Shown: in pieces, positions 35,310 to 43,491 of the stretch | How positions within the stretch are numbered: the first letter of the stretch is position 1 | Layout: each line of letters begins with the position of its first letter | NCBI GenBank assembly: GCA_944384105.1 | Contig: CALWSC010000090.1 | Coordinates: 1-59,398, forward strand | Direction: 5' to 3' | Length of the DNA: 59,398 nt | From: an uncultured Lachnospiraceae bacterium | GTDB lineage: Bacteria; Bacillota; Clostridia; Lachnospirales; Lachnospiraceae | Position numbers and translations under genes: made by a program | The notes under the pieces: generated by a model | Database searches by the model: none | Seen by the model: only the letters and a program-made list of their open reading frames with translations | What the model was told of the DNA's origin: nothing

Positions 35310-36560
35310 ATGAAACCATATCTCTACACAGTTGTGGATGAGGCGAAGCTGCGCGATATGCTCTCGACCTTTCACGGCTGTATCAATATACCGATCCAGG
35401 TTCTCGATGAAAACGGCAGAATCCTGCAGTCCTGCGGGAAAACTTCGGCGTTCTGCGCGCTGTTTCAAAAGCAGCTTCCCAAGGGAGATTCCTGCGTGAT
35501 CCAGCACGCGCGCGCGGGACAGAAGGCCATGGAGCTCGGGGAACCCTATATTTTCGAGTGTCATGCAGGATTAAACCATATCATATTTCCGCTGATCAAC
35601 CGGCAGACACTCTTTGGCTCCATCCTTGTGGGACCATTTCTCATGGATGAGCCGGATTCTGTACTCATCAGCGACATTGCCCGGCGCTACCCGCTTCCGA
35701 CGGAGCTGCTGCTGGATATGTACGACGAATCTGGCAACCTGCCCGTAGTGCCGCCTGCAAAGGTTACGCATTTAAGCCATTTGCTGTATTATCTGTTCTT
35801 CGGTCTGATCTCCGACGGCAAGGAACAGCTTTTGACAAATCAGAAGATCCTGCACCAGCAGTCGCGCATCAGCGAGTCCATTCAGATGTACAAGACCTCA
35901 GGCGTGTCTGCGGAGAGTTCCTATCCATACGACAAGGAAAAAGAGCTGATCACAAAAGTAAAGACCGGCAATACTGCGGACGCAAAAGCACTGTTGAACG
36001 ATTTGCTCGGCTACGTCTTTTTCTCCGAGGGCAGCAACCTGGAGACCATCAAGTCCCGCGCTATCGAGCTGTGTTCCCTGTTATCCCGCGCTGCGATCGA
36101 GGGCGGCGCTACAAGCGACAGGATCTTAAAGATCAATAACCAGTTTCTGAAAGATCTGCAGACGATCCGGAATCTGGACGAGCTCTGCTACAAACTGCAG
36201 GACTCCATCGACATTTTTGCCGAGAGCATGTTTGAGTACATACCCACCAAAAACAGCGAGATGATGAAGAAGGCTCTTTCCTATATTTCCCGCAATTTTG
36301 CCTCGCCCATCACCCTGGAGGATGTTGCAAAGCAGGTTCATTTAAATCCGGCCTACTTCTCTTCCGTTTTCAAGCAGTCCATCGGCTCTTCCTTCAAAGA
36401 ATACCTGAATATGGTGCGCATTGAGGAAAGCAAGCGGCTGCTGGCGAATACGGACTACTCCGTGATAGACATTGCAATCGCCACGGGATTTGAGGATCAG
36501 AGCTACTTTTCCAAAGTATTTAAGAAGTATACAGGGCTAACGCCAAAGCAGTACCGGTAA
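35310..36560 (+). CDS. PocR-domain AraC-family transcriptional regulator
   Basis: One-component regulator, 416 residues. The N-terminal ~170 residues form a PocR ligand-binding domain, visible as FHGCINIPIQVLDENG, YIFECHAGLNHIIFPL and LFGSILVGPFL; PocR domains sense small molecules such as 1,2-propanediol or methylated compounds. A helical linker is followed by the AraC DNA-binding domain (ITLEDVAKQVHLNPAYFSSVFK; VIDIAIATGFEDQSYFSKVFKKYTG). The ATG follows TAAGGAGG. It diverges from the corrinoid operon and most likely activates it when a methylated substrate is present. Its stop codon directly abuts the stop of the convergent EAL gene. Confidence 0.9.
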   Translation: MKPYLYTVVDEAKLRDMLSTFHGCINIPIQVLDENGRILQSCGKTSAFCALFQKQLPKGDSCVIQHARAGQKAMELGEPYIFECHAGLNHIIFPLINRQTLFGSILVGPFLMDEPDSVLISDIARRYPLPTELLLDMYDESGNLPVVPPAKVTHLSHLLYYLFFGLISDGKEQLLTNQKILHQQSRISESIQMYKTSGVSAESSYPYDKEKELITKVKTGNTADAKALLNDLLGYVFFSEGSNLETIKSRAIELCSLLSRAAIEGGATSDRILKINNQFLKDLQTIRNLDELCYKLQDSIDIFAESMFEYIPTKNSEMMKKALSYISRNFASPITLEDVAKQVHLNPAYFSSVFKQSIGSSFKEYLNMVRIEESKRLLANTDYSVIDIAIATGFEDQSYFSKVFKKYTGLTPKQYR

Positions 36561-37361
36561 TTACCGGGCACCCTGCCTGTCATACAGCCTGGCAGCCTCC
36601 CCCGCCGGCATCGGCTTATAGTAATAAAATCCCTGAATAATATCGACTCCGCACCTGCACATATCCCGAAGCTGCTGCTCCGTCTCGACACCCTCGCCCA
36701 CGACCCAGCAGTGCAGGTGCAGCGCGATCTGGCAGATTCCCCGGACCAGAATCTGCACGTTTTCTCTGTCGATGAGATCTGTCACACGCTTGTCAATCTT
36801 GATCTCTCTGATACTGTCAATCATCAGATCTCCAAGCGATGAGACGCCGGCTCCGCAGTCGTCCAGGCAGACGGTAAAGCCGTTTTCACACAGGCGCCTG
36901 ACGTTTCCCTGCACAATACCGTCCTCACCGTCCGTAAAGCCTTTTCCCTCTATGATCTCGAGGGAGAGATATTTCGTCGGAATTTTATACTCCTTAGCAA
37001 TTGCCGTGATCTGCTCCGCAAACTCCGGGTTCAGAAACTGCTTTCTGCAGAAATTACACGAGACGCGGAACAGTGTTCTGCCCGCCTCCATGCGTTCTTT
37101 CAGGAGCAGGCACACCTTTCTGTACACGAAATAATCCAGCTCCTCCATCATATACGCCCGGTTCATCTCATCCAGAAATTCATTCGGGCTCAGGATACCG
37201 TAAACGGGATGTTCTCTGCGCACGAGCGCCTCAAAACCGCAGATTGTTCGGCTGCTCACACAGATCTGCGGCTGCAGGAAGACCTGAATCTCGCCCTTTC
37301 TCTCAGCCCGATATAATTCACTTTTCGTATGGATAACCTTTTCAAGTCTCTTATCACTCAT
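36561..37361 (-). CDS. EAL-domain cyclic-di-GMP phosphodiesterase
   Basis: Stand-alone EAL protein, 266 residues, cytoplasmic, predicted to linearise cyclic-di-GMP. Catalytic positions appear intact: Glu44 of EALVR, Asn103 of SCNFCRK, Glu135 of LEIIEG, Asp167-Asp168 of DDCGAG, Lys188 of IKID, Glu223 of GEGVETE and Gln243 of QGFYYYKPM. The DDFG Phe is replaced by Cys, the only notable deviation. There is no sensor or GGDEF domain. Its ATG overlaps the stop of the exopolysaccharide transferase gene by four bases (ATGA), which implies matched production and control of surface polysaccharide. Pure c-di-GMP binding without hydrolysis cannot be excluded. Confidence 0.9.
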   Translation of the reverse strand: MSDKRLEKVIHTKSELYRAERKGEIQVFLQPQICVSSRTICGFEALVRREHPVYGILSPNEFLDEMNRAYMMEELDYFVYRKVCLLLKERMEAGRTLFRVSCNFCRKQFLNPEFAEQITAIAKEYKIPTKYLSLEIIEGKGFTDGEDGIVQGNVRRLCENGFTVCLDDCGAGVSSLGDLMIDSIREIKIDKRVTDLIDRENVQILVRGICQIALHLHCWVVGEGVETEQQLRDMCRCGVDIIQGFYYYKPMPAGEAARLYDRQGAR

Positions 37362-38761
37362 CTCGCTCCTTTTCCCGAAAGCACTGTGACCACCGTTTTC
37401 ACGAGGATCTTAAAGTCCAGCGCCATCGACCAGTTATCGATATACTTCCAGTCCAGCTCAACTACCTTATCAAAATCTGTAATCTCATTTCGCCCGCTGA
37501 TCTGCCACAGGCCTGTGATGCCTGGCTTCATGCACAGCCGTTTTTTGTGATCGAACTCATACTTTTCATATTCATCCTCCGTAGGAGGTCTTGTCCCTAC
37601 AAGACTCATATCGCCTTTCAGCACATTGAAAAACTGCGGAAATTCATCCAGACTGCGCTCCCGAATAAAATGGCCGATCCCTTTGATAATCCTGGGGTCG
37701 TCTTTCATCTTGAACATGTACTGATCCATCTCATTCTTTTCCGTGAGCTCCTTCTTGCGCTGCTCCGCATCCATATACATGGAACGGAACTTATAAATCC
37801 TAAACTTCCTTCCGTTCTTTCCCACGCGGATCTGGGAAAAGATCAGCGGTCCCGGGGAAGCACGCCAGATAAACGGAGCGATCGCCAGTCCGATCAGTAC
37901 CGCCGCAAACAGTCCCGCCAAGCCCCCGAGAATATCAAAAATCCGCTTGCAGAACAGGCCTGTACGCGAAAGTTCTTTATCAAAACACGTCAGCACATTG
38001 ATCCCGTTGATATACTCCATCTGTGAGTTCGCAAATGCTGTTATATGCTGCTCAATATAGATGTGAACGACGATACCAATATTTAAAAATCGCTTCGTCA
38101 GCACCTCTTCCTTCTGGGTGTCGCACGGAATGCTGATTACAATCTCATCGATCACGTTCGCCGTCACATACTCCATCAGCTCCTCCTCGCGCACCTCAGT
38201 GACCGGCACTCCGACATTGAGTACATACCCGTCCTTCTTCCCTATGATGCAGACCGCCTTGATATAAAAGGAAGAAAATCCGCTTGCGGAAAGCTTCTCC
38301 AGAATTGTATCTGCCTGATCCGCGCAGGCGATCACAAGTACGTTGCTTGCGTAATCTGTCCGGGAAAACCGCCAGCGCAGCAGCTTCTTGAGCAAAATCC
38401 GCTCCGCACAGATCAGAAACATGCTTAAAATCCACACCGCGGCCAGCAGCCTGCGCGTGTACAAAATCTCCGACTTTATGAGAAACAGATACAGCAGCTC
38501 AATCGCGCCCACCATTGCCATCATCTTGAATACACAGCCCGTTTCCACCAGATACCCGCGTCTTAGTATATTATTATATCCATCCTCAAAGAAGCTGATA
38601 CACAGCATCAGCACAGCCAGAAGAAATCCCGTCTGGACAGCATCGGAAAGCAGCGTGCCTGTGTTCCCCGCAAACAGGTAAAAGGCGGCGACAACCGCCA
38701 GAGCGAGTGCCAGGATATCGCCGATAATAAATTCCAGATGTCTCGTTCGCTTTCTCTTCAT
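37358..38761 (-). CDS. Exopolysaccharide polyprenyl glycosylphosphotransferase
   Basis: Membrane sugar-phosphate transferase of the WcaJ/PssY type, 467 residues, which starts repeat-unit synthesis by loading a sugar-1-phosphate onto undecaprenyl phosphate. Four to five N-terminal helices are followed by a CoA-binding-like Rossmann segment and the C-terminal catalytic domain: FCKRIFDILGGLAGLFAAVLIGL, SPGPLIFSQIRVGKNGRKFRIYKFRSM and LDEFPQFFNVLKGDMSLVGTRPP. GGGAGG precedes the ATG. No other polysaccharide genes lie beside it; its partner here is the overlapping EAL phosphodiesterase. It lies 29 bases after apbE and may be partly cotranscribed with the rnf operon. Confidence 0.92.
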   Translation of the reverse strand: MKRKRTRHLEFIIGDILALALAVVAAFYLFAGNTGTLLSDAVQTGFLLAVLMLCISFFEDGYNNILRRGYLVETGCVFKMMAMVGAIELLYLFLIKSEILYTRRLLAAVWILSMFLICAERILLKKLLRWRFSRTDYASNVLVIACADQADTILEKLSASGFSSFYIKAVCIIGKKDGYVLNVGVPVTEVREEELMEYVTANVIDEIVISIPCDTQKEEVLTKRFLNIGIVVHIYIEQHITAFANSQMEYINGINVLTCFDKELSRTGLFCKRIFDILGGLAGLFAAVLIGLAIAPFIWRASPGPLIFSQIRVGKNGRKFRIYKFRSMYMDAEQRKKELTEKNEMDQYMFKMKDDPRIIKGIGHFIRERSLDEFPQFFNVLKGDMSLVGTRPPTEDEYEKYEFDHKKRLCMKPGITGLWQISGRNEITDFDKVVELDWKYIDNWSMALDFKILVKTVVTVLSGKGAR

Positions 38762-38790
38762 TCGTCTGATTCCTCCCAGTAGGACTGAAT

Positions 38791-39786
38791 TTATGCCGCC
38801 TGTCCGGCGGCGGACTCCTCATAATAAACCGCCTCGGCTCCCGCCTCCTTTGCAAGCCTCTCCCCGGCTGTTCTGCCAAGCAGCATGCAGGACGTGCTTA
38901 AGGCGTCGCCCAGAGCGGAGCTCTCTGATACGATCGTCGCCTGCCACAGTCCGGTTTCTGCCGGATAGCCTGTATCAGGATCCAGAATATGACTGTAAAT
39001 CACGCCGTCCTGTTCAAAGTACCGCTCATAGACACCGGAAGACACCACAGAGCGGTCTGCGCACTCGATCACCCGAGACGTCTCGCCCCGCGCGGCAAAG
39101 GGCTTCTGGATTCCGATTTTCCACGGGCTACCGTCCGGCTTTGCGCCGATCGCCAGGATATTTCCCCCGAGGTCAATCATGCCGCTGTTTACTCCATGCT
39201 CTGTCAGATACGCCTTAATCTTATCCGCCGCGTATCCCTTTACAAATGCTCCGAAGTCAAGCCGTATATCCTCTCTGTCAAAGCTTATCCTGTTTCCGTC
39301 CAGATGCACTGCCGAACCGTCCACATGCGTCAGCGCTTCCTGAATGTTCTCAGCATCCGGAACCTGCGGGTCTTCCGCCTTAAAGTCCCAGAGTTCAATC
39401 AGCGGCGCGACTGTAAAATCCAGCTTGCCGCCCGTACGATTATACCACTCGATTCCCAGCCGGACAACTGCAGCCATATCATCGGAGACCTCCAGATGCT
39501 GTTCCTCCCTGTGATTGATCTGATACAGCTCGCTTTTCTCAAGTGAAGGGCTGAATGTATTTTCGAGATCCGTGCAGATTGCAAATACGCCGTCCAGCAG
39601 CTCTTCGTCTTTTGTGCCGTAAATTGTGACTGTGACCGACGTATCGAAGAAGAACCCCTGCCTTGTCAGGGGTTCTTCATTTTTAGATGTATGCTGATAC
39701 AGCGCGGCACACGCTGCCGCCGCGGCAAGCAGCACTGCCGCCAGTATCAGAATCCGGACGGCACTGCGGTTTTGTCCTGTCTTCAT
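38791..39786 (-). CDS. apbE: FAD:protein FMN transferase
   Basis: ApbE flavin transferase, about 331 residues, which covalently attaches FMN to threonine in RnfG and RnfD outside the membrane. An N-terminal helix ends in a lipoprotein-like LAAAAAC. The conserved pieces are FFFDTSVTVTIYG, IDLGGNILAIG and YSHILDPDTGYPAETGL (metal and FAD binding), and SSALGDALSTSCMLLG. Start choice is uncertain: ATG at 39786 or 39798, since no clear ribosome site discriminates. It directly follows rnfB, and its two probable substrates carry SGAT motifs in this operon. Confidence 0.9.
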   Translation of the reverse strand: MKTGQNRSAVRILILAAVLLAAAAACAALYQHTSKNEEPLTRQGFFFDTSVTVTIYGTKDEELLDGVFAICTDLENTFSPSLEKSELYQINHREEQHLEVSDDMAAVVRLGIEWYNRTGGKLDFTVAPLIELWDFKAEDPQVPDAENIQEALTHVDGSAVHLDGNRISFDREDIRLDFGAFVKGYAADKIKAYLTEHGVNSGMIDLGGNILAIGAKPDGSPWKIGIQKPFAARGETSRVIECADRSVVSSGVYERYFEQDGVIYSHILDPDTGYPAETGLWQATIVSESSALGDALSTSCMLLGRTAGERLAKEAGAEAVYYEESAAGQAA

Positions 39787-39800
39787 CCTCTCACACATCC

Positions 39801-40589
39801 CTATAAAATACACTTCCGCGGGCACGCTGCCTTGCAGGCTCCGCAGTTCGTACACTTTGCATAATCAATATGCGCCACGTTGTCAGCCACGTGGATTGCA
39901 TCGTTCGGGCACGTCTTTTCGCACTTCTTGCAGCCGATGCAGCCCACAGAGCAGGCATCCATCACTGCCTTGCCCTTATCCTTTGAGCTGCACGCCACCG
40001 TCACGCTCTGGGTATACGGAATGAGCTCAATTAAATGGCGCGGGCACTTGGATACGCAGGCGCCGCACGCCTTGCAGGCTTCCTTGTCCACAACTGCGAT
40101 GCCGTTTACGATATGAATTGCGTCAAAAGGACATGCCTTCACGCACTCACCGTAACCGAGGCAGCCGTAGCGGCACGCCTTTGAACCGCCTCCCGGCACA
40201 AACGCCATCATCTCACAGTCTTCTATTCCGGTATATGTAAAGTTCTCCTTCGCCTTCTCACAGTTTCCGGAGCACTTGACGTACGCCCTCATACGTACGC
40301 CCTCCTCAACCTCCTCGCCCATGATCGCGCCGATTGCCTTTGCCACCGGCGGTCCTCCGACAGGACAGGCATTTACGGGTGCTTTTCCGGAAGCGATCGC
40401 GGCAGCCAGGCCGTCGCAGCCCGGATATCCGCAGCCGCCGCAGTTATTTCCCGGAAGCTGCTCCCTTACAAGCACCTCCCGTTCATCTGTCTCCACCGCG
40501 AATTTCTTTCCCGCCACGCCCAGGAGAAGTCCGATGATCAGACCGGTTCCGCCCACAACAAGAGCGGATGCAACGATTAAACCTATCAT
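39801..40589 (-). CDS. rnfB: Rnf complex subunit B (Fe-S electron-transfer subunit)
   Basis: Ferredoxin-type subunit of the Rnf ferredoxin:NAD+ oxidoreductase, 262 residues. One N-terminal helix (LIVASALVVGGTGLIIGLLLG) anchors it. A 4Fe-4S motif NNCGGCGYPGC is followed by further cysteine clusters, CRYGCLGYGECVKACP, CKACGACVSKCP, CIGCKKCEKTCP and CTNCGACKAACP, for multiple clusters on the inner face. It is the last rnf subunit gene and is followed by apbE, as is common in Clostridia. Confidence 0.96.
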   Translation of the reverse strand: MIGLIVASALVVGGTGLIIGLLLGVAGKKFAVETDEREVLVREQLPGNNCGGCGYPGCDGLAAAIASGKAPVNACPVGGPPVAKAIGAIMGEEVEEGVRMRAYVKCSGNCEKAKENFTYTGIEDCEMMAFVPGGGSKACRYGCLGYGECVKACPFDAIHIVNGIAVVDKEACKACGACVSKCPRHLIELIPYTQSVTVACSSKDKGKAVMDACSVGCIGCKKCEKTCPNDAIHVADNVAHIDYAKCTNCGACKAACPRKCIL

Positions 40590-40602
40590 TTACGTTTCCT
40601 CC

Positions 40603-41178
40603 TTATATCAGACCGGAAAATCCAAAGAATGCGATGGACATCAGCCCTGCGGTCAGAAGCACGATGGGCATTCCCTGAAATGGTTTCGGTATGTCATTAT
40701 ATTCAATCTTCTCTCGAAGTCCCGCCATCAGGATGATCGAGATTGTAAAGCCGACCGCTGTCGCGAAGCCGTTTACAGTTCCCTCGAGTACGTTGTACTC
40801 CTTCTGCACGTTGATGATCGCGATACCGAGCACTGCACAGTTTGTTGTGATCAGCGGCAGGTAAACGCCAAGGCTCTTATACAGCGCAGGCATCATCTTC
40901 TTCAGGACCATCTCCACAAGCTGTACCAAAGCGGCGATCACGAGGATAAATACAATCGTCTGCAGATACACAAGATCCGTCGGTACGAGGATAAAGCTGT
41001 ATACCAGGCTTGTCACAAAAGAGGACAGCGTCAGCACGAAGATAACAGCCCCTCCCATGCCGGCAGCAGTCTCAATCTTCTTGGATACGCCGAGAAACGG
41101 ACATAAGCCGAGGAACTGGCTTAGCACCACGTTGTTGACGATTGCTGATCCGATTGCAATGATTAACAATTCTTTCAC
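40603..41178 (-). CDS. rnfA: Rnf complex subunit A
   Basis: Integral membrane subunit of Rnf, 191 residues with six helices. The half-helix motif NNVVLSQFLGLCPFLGV and the later TTNCAVLG supply the cysteines that, with the matching pair in RnfE, hold the intramembrane iron-sulfur cluster. The order and size match clostridial RnfA. It lies between rnfE and rnfB with 12-13-base gaps. Confidence 0.96.
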   Translation of the reverse strand: MKELLIIAIGSAIVNNVVLSQFLGLCPFLGVSKKIETAAGMGGAVIFVLTLSSFVTSLVYSFILVPTDLVYLQTIVFILVIAALVQLVEMVLKKMMPALYKSLGVYLPLITTNCAVLGIAIINVQKEYNVLEGTVNGFATAVGFTISIILMAGLREKIEYNDIPKPFQGMPIVLLTAGLMSIAFFGFSGLI

Positions 41179-41190
41179 GTTACTTCCTCC

Positions 41191-41877
41191 TTACTTATCC
41201 GAATTCAGCAGCTTGCCGCCGCAGGCACTGTTGGTGCAGGATGCACAGCCGGAGCCGCACTCTGTCTTTGCCGTTGGATCCTTCTTCATCTTGAGCTTAT
41301 TCTGGAATGCTACCAGCATTGCAAGCACGAAGAATGCTCCCGGCGCCAGGATAAAGATTGTTATCGGTTCATAGGAAGACGGCATAATTTGGAAGCCGAA
41401 AATCTGTCCGGCGCCCAGGATCTCGCGGAATATGCCGATGCTCGTAAGACCGAGCGTGAATCCGAGACCCATGCCGATACCGTCGAAAATGGACGGAACC
41501 ACCTTATTCTTGGAAGCATACGCCTCCGCTCTTCCCAGGATGATACAGTTCACCACAATCAGAGGGATATAAATGCCCAGCGATGCATACAGCGCCGGGA
41601 TAAAGCCCTCCAGGAGGAACTGCACAATCGTAACAAAAGATGCCACGACGACGATAAACGCAGGCATGCGCACGCCGTCCGGGATCACCTTTCTGAGCAG
41701 TGAAATGATCATATTGGACATGGTGAGCACGACCATCGTCGTAAGTCCCATGCCAAGCCCGTTTATTGCTGACGTGGTGACTGCCAGCGTAGGGCACATT
41801 CCCAGCATCATGACAAAGGTCGGATTCTCTTTAATCAGACCATTGAAGAGACGCTCGGCAGGTGTATTTGGTTTCAT
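41191..41877 (-). CDS. rnfE: Rnf complex subunit E, with Cys-rich C-terminal tail
   Basis: Integral membrane Rnf subunit related to RnfA, 228 residues. The paired cysteines lie in LGMCPTLAVT and VVNCIILG. The soluble tail is unusual: after KKDPTAKTE it has Cys207, Cys211, Cys214 and Cys219 (C-x3-C-x2-C-x4-C), which could bind a metal or an extra cluster. Its ATG overlaps the rnfG stop by one base (TAATG). Confidence 0.95.
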   Translation of the reverse strand: MKPNTPAERLFNGLIKENPTFVMMLGMCPTLAVTTSAINGLGMGLTTMVVLTMSNMIISLLRKVIPDGVRMPAFIVVVASFVTIVQFLLEGFIPALYASLGIYIPLIVVNCIILGRAEAYASKNKVVPSIFDGIGMGLGFTLGLTSIGIFREILGAGQIFGFQIMPSSYEPITIFILAPGAFFVLAMLVAFQNKLKMKKDPTAKTECGSGCASCTNSACGGKLLNSDK

Positions 41878-42488
41878 TACTCATTTCCTCCCTTCTCCGC
41901 TTCGCGGAATGCGCACAGGCCGGCATTGACGCCGTTCGTTATGGCGTTTGTCGTGATCGTAGCTCCGCTTATGGCATCGATCTGATCATCCGCCGCCGCA
42001 CCGGTCTTGGAATAATGGATTGCCTCGACATTCTTTCCAGCGAACTGACTCTTAAATTCATCTGTGTCCGCCTTCATGCCAAGACCGGCAGTCTCGCTGA
42101 TAGACAGGATGGAGATGCCGTTTAATGTGCCGTCGTCAGCCACACCCATGGTAAACTGGATATCGCCTCCGTATCCCTCCGAGGTCGTCACCGTCACGAC
42201 GAATCCGAGCTGACTTCCGTCTGCGCTGACCGCCTTTACCATCTTATCAATCTCCTCTGCCTCGTAGCCGTTCTCATCGAGCACGCTGCGCATCTTCTCA
42301 TCGCCTGCGTCTATGTAATCCTCAAAGCTGTCGGCGTCCGGAAATACCTCACGGTATGCCTCCATCTGCGTTTTTTCCTGCTGCTTTGCAATCGGCTCCT
42401 TGGTGATGCCGTATACCAGTCCCAGAAGAAGTCCGGAGACCACCGTGATCGCCGTCAGGGCAAGTGCGTCCTTTATCAGTTTATTCAT
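41877..42488 (-). CDS. rnfG: Rnf complex subunit G (flavoprotein)
   Basis: FMN-bearing subunit of Rnf, 203 residues. One N-terminal helix (DALALTAITVVSGLLLGLVYGI) anchors an extracytoplasmic FMN-binding domain. The flavinylation motif DAISGATITT places covalent FMN on Thr177, installed by ApbE, which is encoded in the same operon. It overlaps rnfD by eight bases. Confidence 0.96.
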   Translation of the reverse strand: MNKLIKDALALTAITVVSGLLLGLVYGITKEPIAKQQEKTQMEAYREVFPDADSFEDYIDAGDEKMRSVLDENGYEAEEIDKMVKAVSADGSQLGFVVTVTTSEGYGGDIQFTMGVADDGTLNGISILSISETAGLGMKADTDEFKSQFAGKNVEAIHYSKTGAAADDQIDAISGATITTNAITNGVNAGLCAFREAEKGGNE

Positions 42489-43479
42489 GCCGCTTCCCTC
42501 CTTTGCCGAATGCTCTCGGTACGGTCACGCGCTCAATCAGCGGTACCAGCAGGTTCGAGAAGATAATCGCGTAGGATACCCCCTCCGCCGAGCCGCCGAA
42601 CACGCGGAAGATACCTGTTAAAATTCCGAGAATCACGCCGTAGACAAGCTGCCCGTTCCGTGTAAGAGGCGCCGTCACATAATCCGTCGCCATAAACCAT
42701 GCACCGAGCATCAGACCGCCGCCGCAGATCTCTGCCGCCAGATACATCGGATCGATGCCGTGGCCGCCGAAAATCGCATAAAATACAGCGAAACTTCCGA
42801 TATATGTAAGCGGGATACGAAGGCTTATCACCTTCATCGCCACAAGGAAGATACCTCCGATCAGAAGCGCGATCGCTGAGGTCTCTCCGATAGTACCGCG
42901 GATATTTCCGACAAACATATCCAGCAGCATGCTGCCGTCCACGGCAGTCCCTGCCTTAATCTCCGCCAGAAGCGTAGCGCCGGATACCGCATCCGCTCCC
43001 TGCGTAGCGCTGGAAACCACATCCGCGATATGATTCTGCGCATACGGAGATACGGAGAAATCCGTCATTATACCGGTAAAGGACAGCAGCAGGAAGCATC
43101 TCGCCGCCAGCGCCGGGTTCATGATGTTCTGTCCCAGTCCGCCGAAGAGCTGCTTCACAATCAGGATTGCAAACACGCCGCCCAGAATCGGAATCCACCA
43201 CGGCGCCTCAGGCGGAAGGTTCAGCGCCAGCAAAAGTCCGGTGACAACGGCGCTGAAATCCGTAACCGTCAGCTTCTTGTGCATCAGCATCTCATAAATA
43301 CCCTCAGTCAGAACACAGGTGACAATCGAAATGACGATCAGCAGAAATGCATTCAGACCGAAATTAAAAATTCCGAACACAGTTGCCGGAAGCAATGCAA
43401 TCACTACCATCAGCATGATCTGGTTCGTCGTCACTCGTGACCGGTCATGCGGATTGGAGGATACTCGCAGTTTTTCCAT
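42481..43479 (-). CDS. rnfD: Rnf complex subunit D (flavoprotein, membrane)
   Basis: Membrane subunit of Rnf, 332 residues, homologous to NqrB, thought to form part of the ion path. It has about nine to ten helices, with the conserved GGLGQNIMNPALAARCFL and, in the external loop, DAVSGATL, where Thr169 is the FMN attachment site. The C-terminus TRNGQLVYGVILGILTGIFR is typical. It lies 12 bases after rnfC. Confidence 0.96.
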   Translation of the reverse strand: MEKLRVSSNPHDRSRVTTNQIMLMVVIALLPATVFGIFNFGLNAFLLIVISIVTCVLTEGIYEMLMHKKLTVTDFSAVVTGLLLALNLPPEAPWWIPILGGVFAILIVKQLFGGLGQNIMNPALAARCFLLLSFTGIMTDFSVSPYAQNHIADVVSSATQGADAVSGATLLAEIKAGTAVDGSMLLDMFVGNIRGTIGETSAIALLIGGIFLVAMKVISLRIPLTYIGSFAVFYAIFGGHGIDPMYLAAEICGGGLMLGAWFMATDYVTAPLTRNGQLVYGVILGILTGIFRVFGGSAEGVSYAIIFSNLLVPLIERVTVPRAFGKGGKRHE

Positions 43480-43491
43480 TCTTATCTCCTC

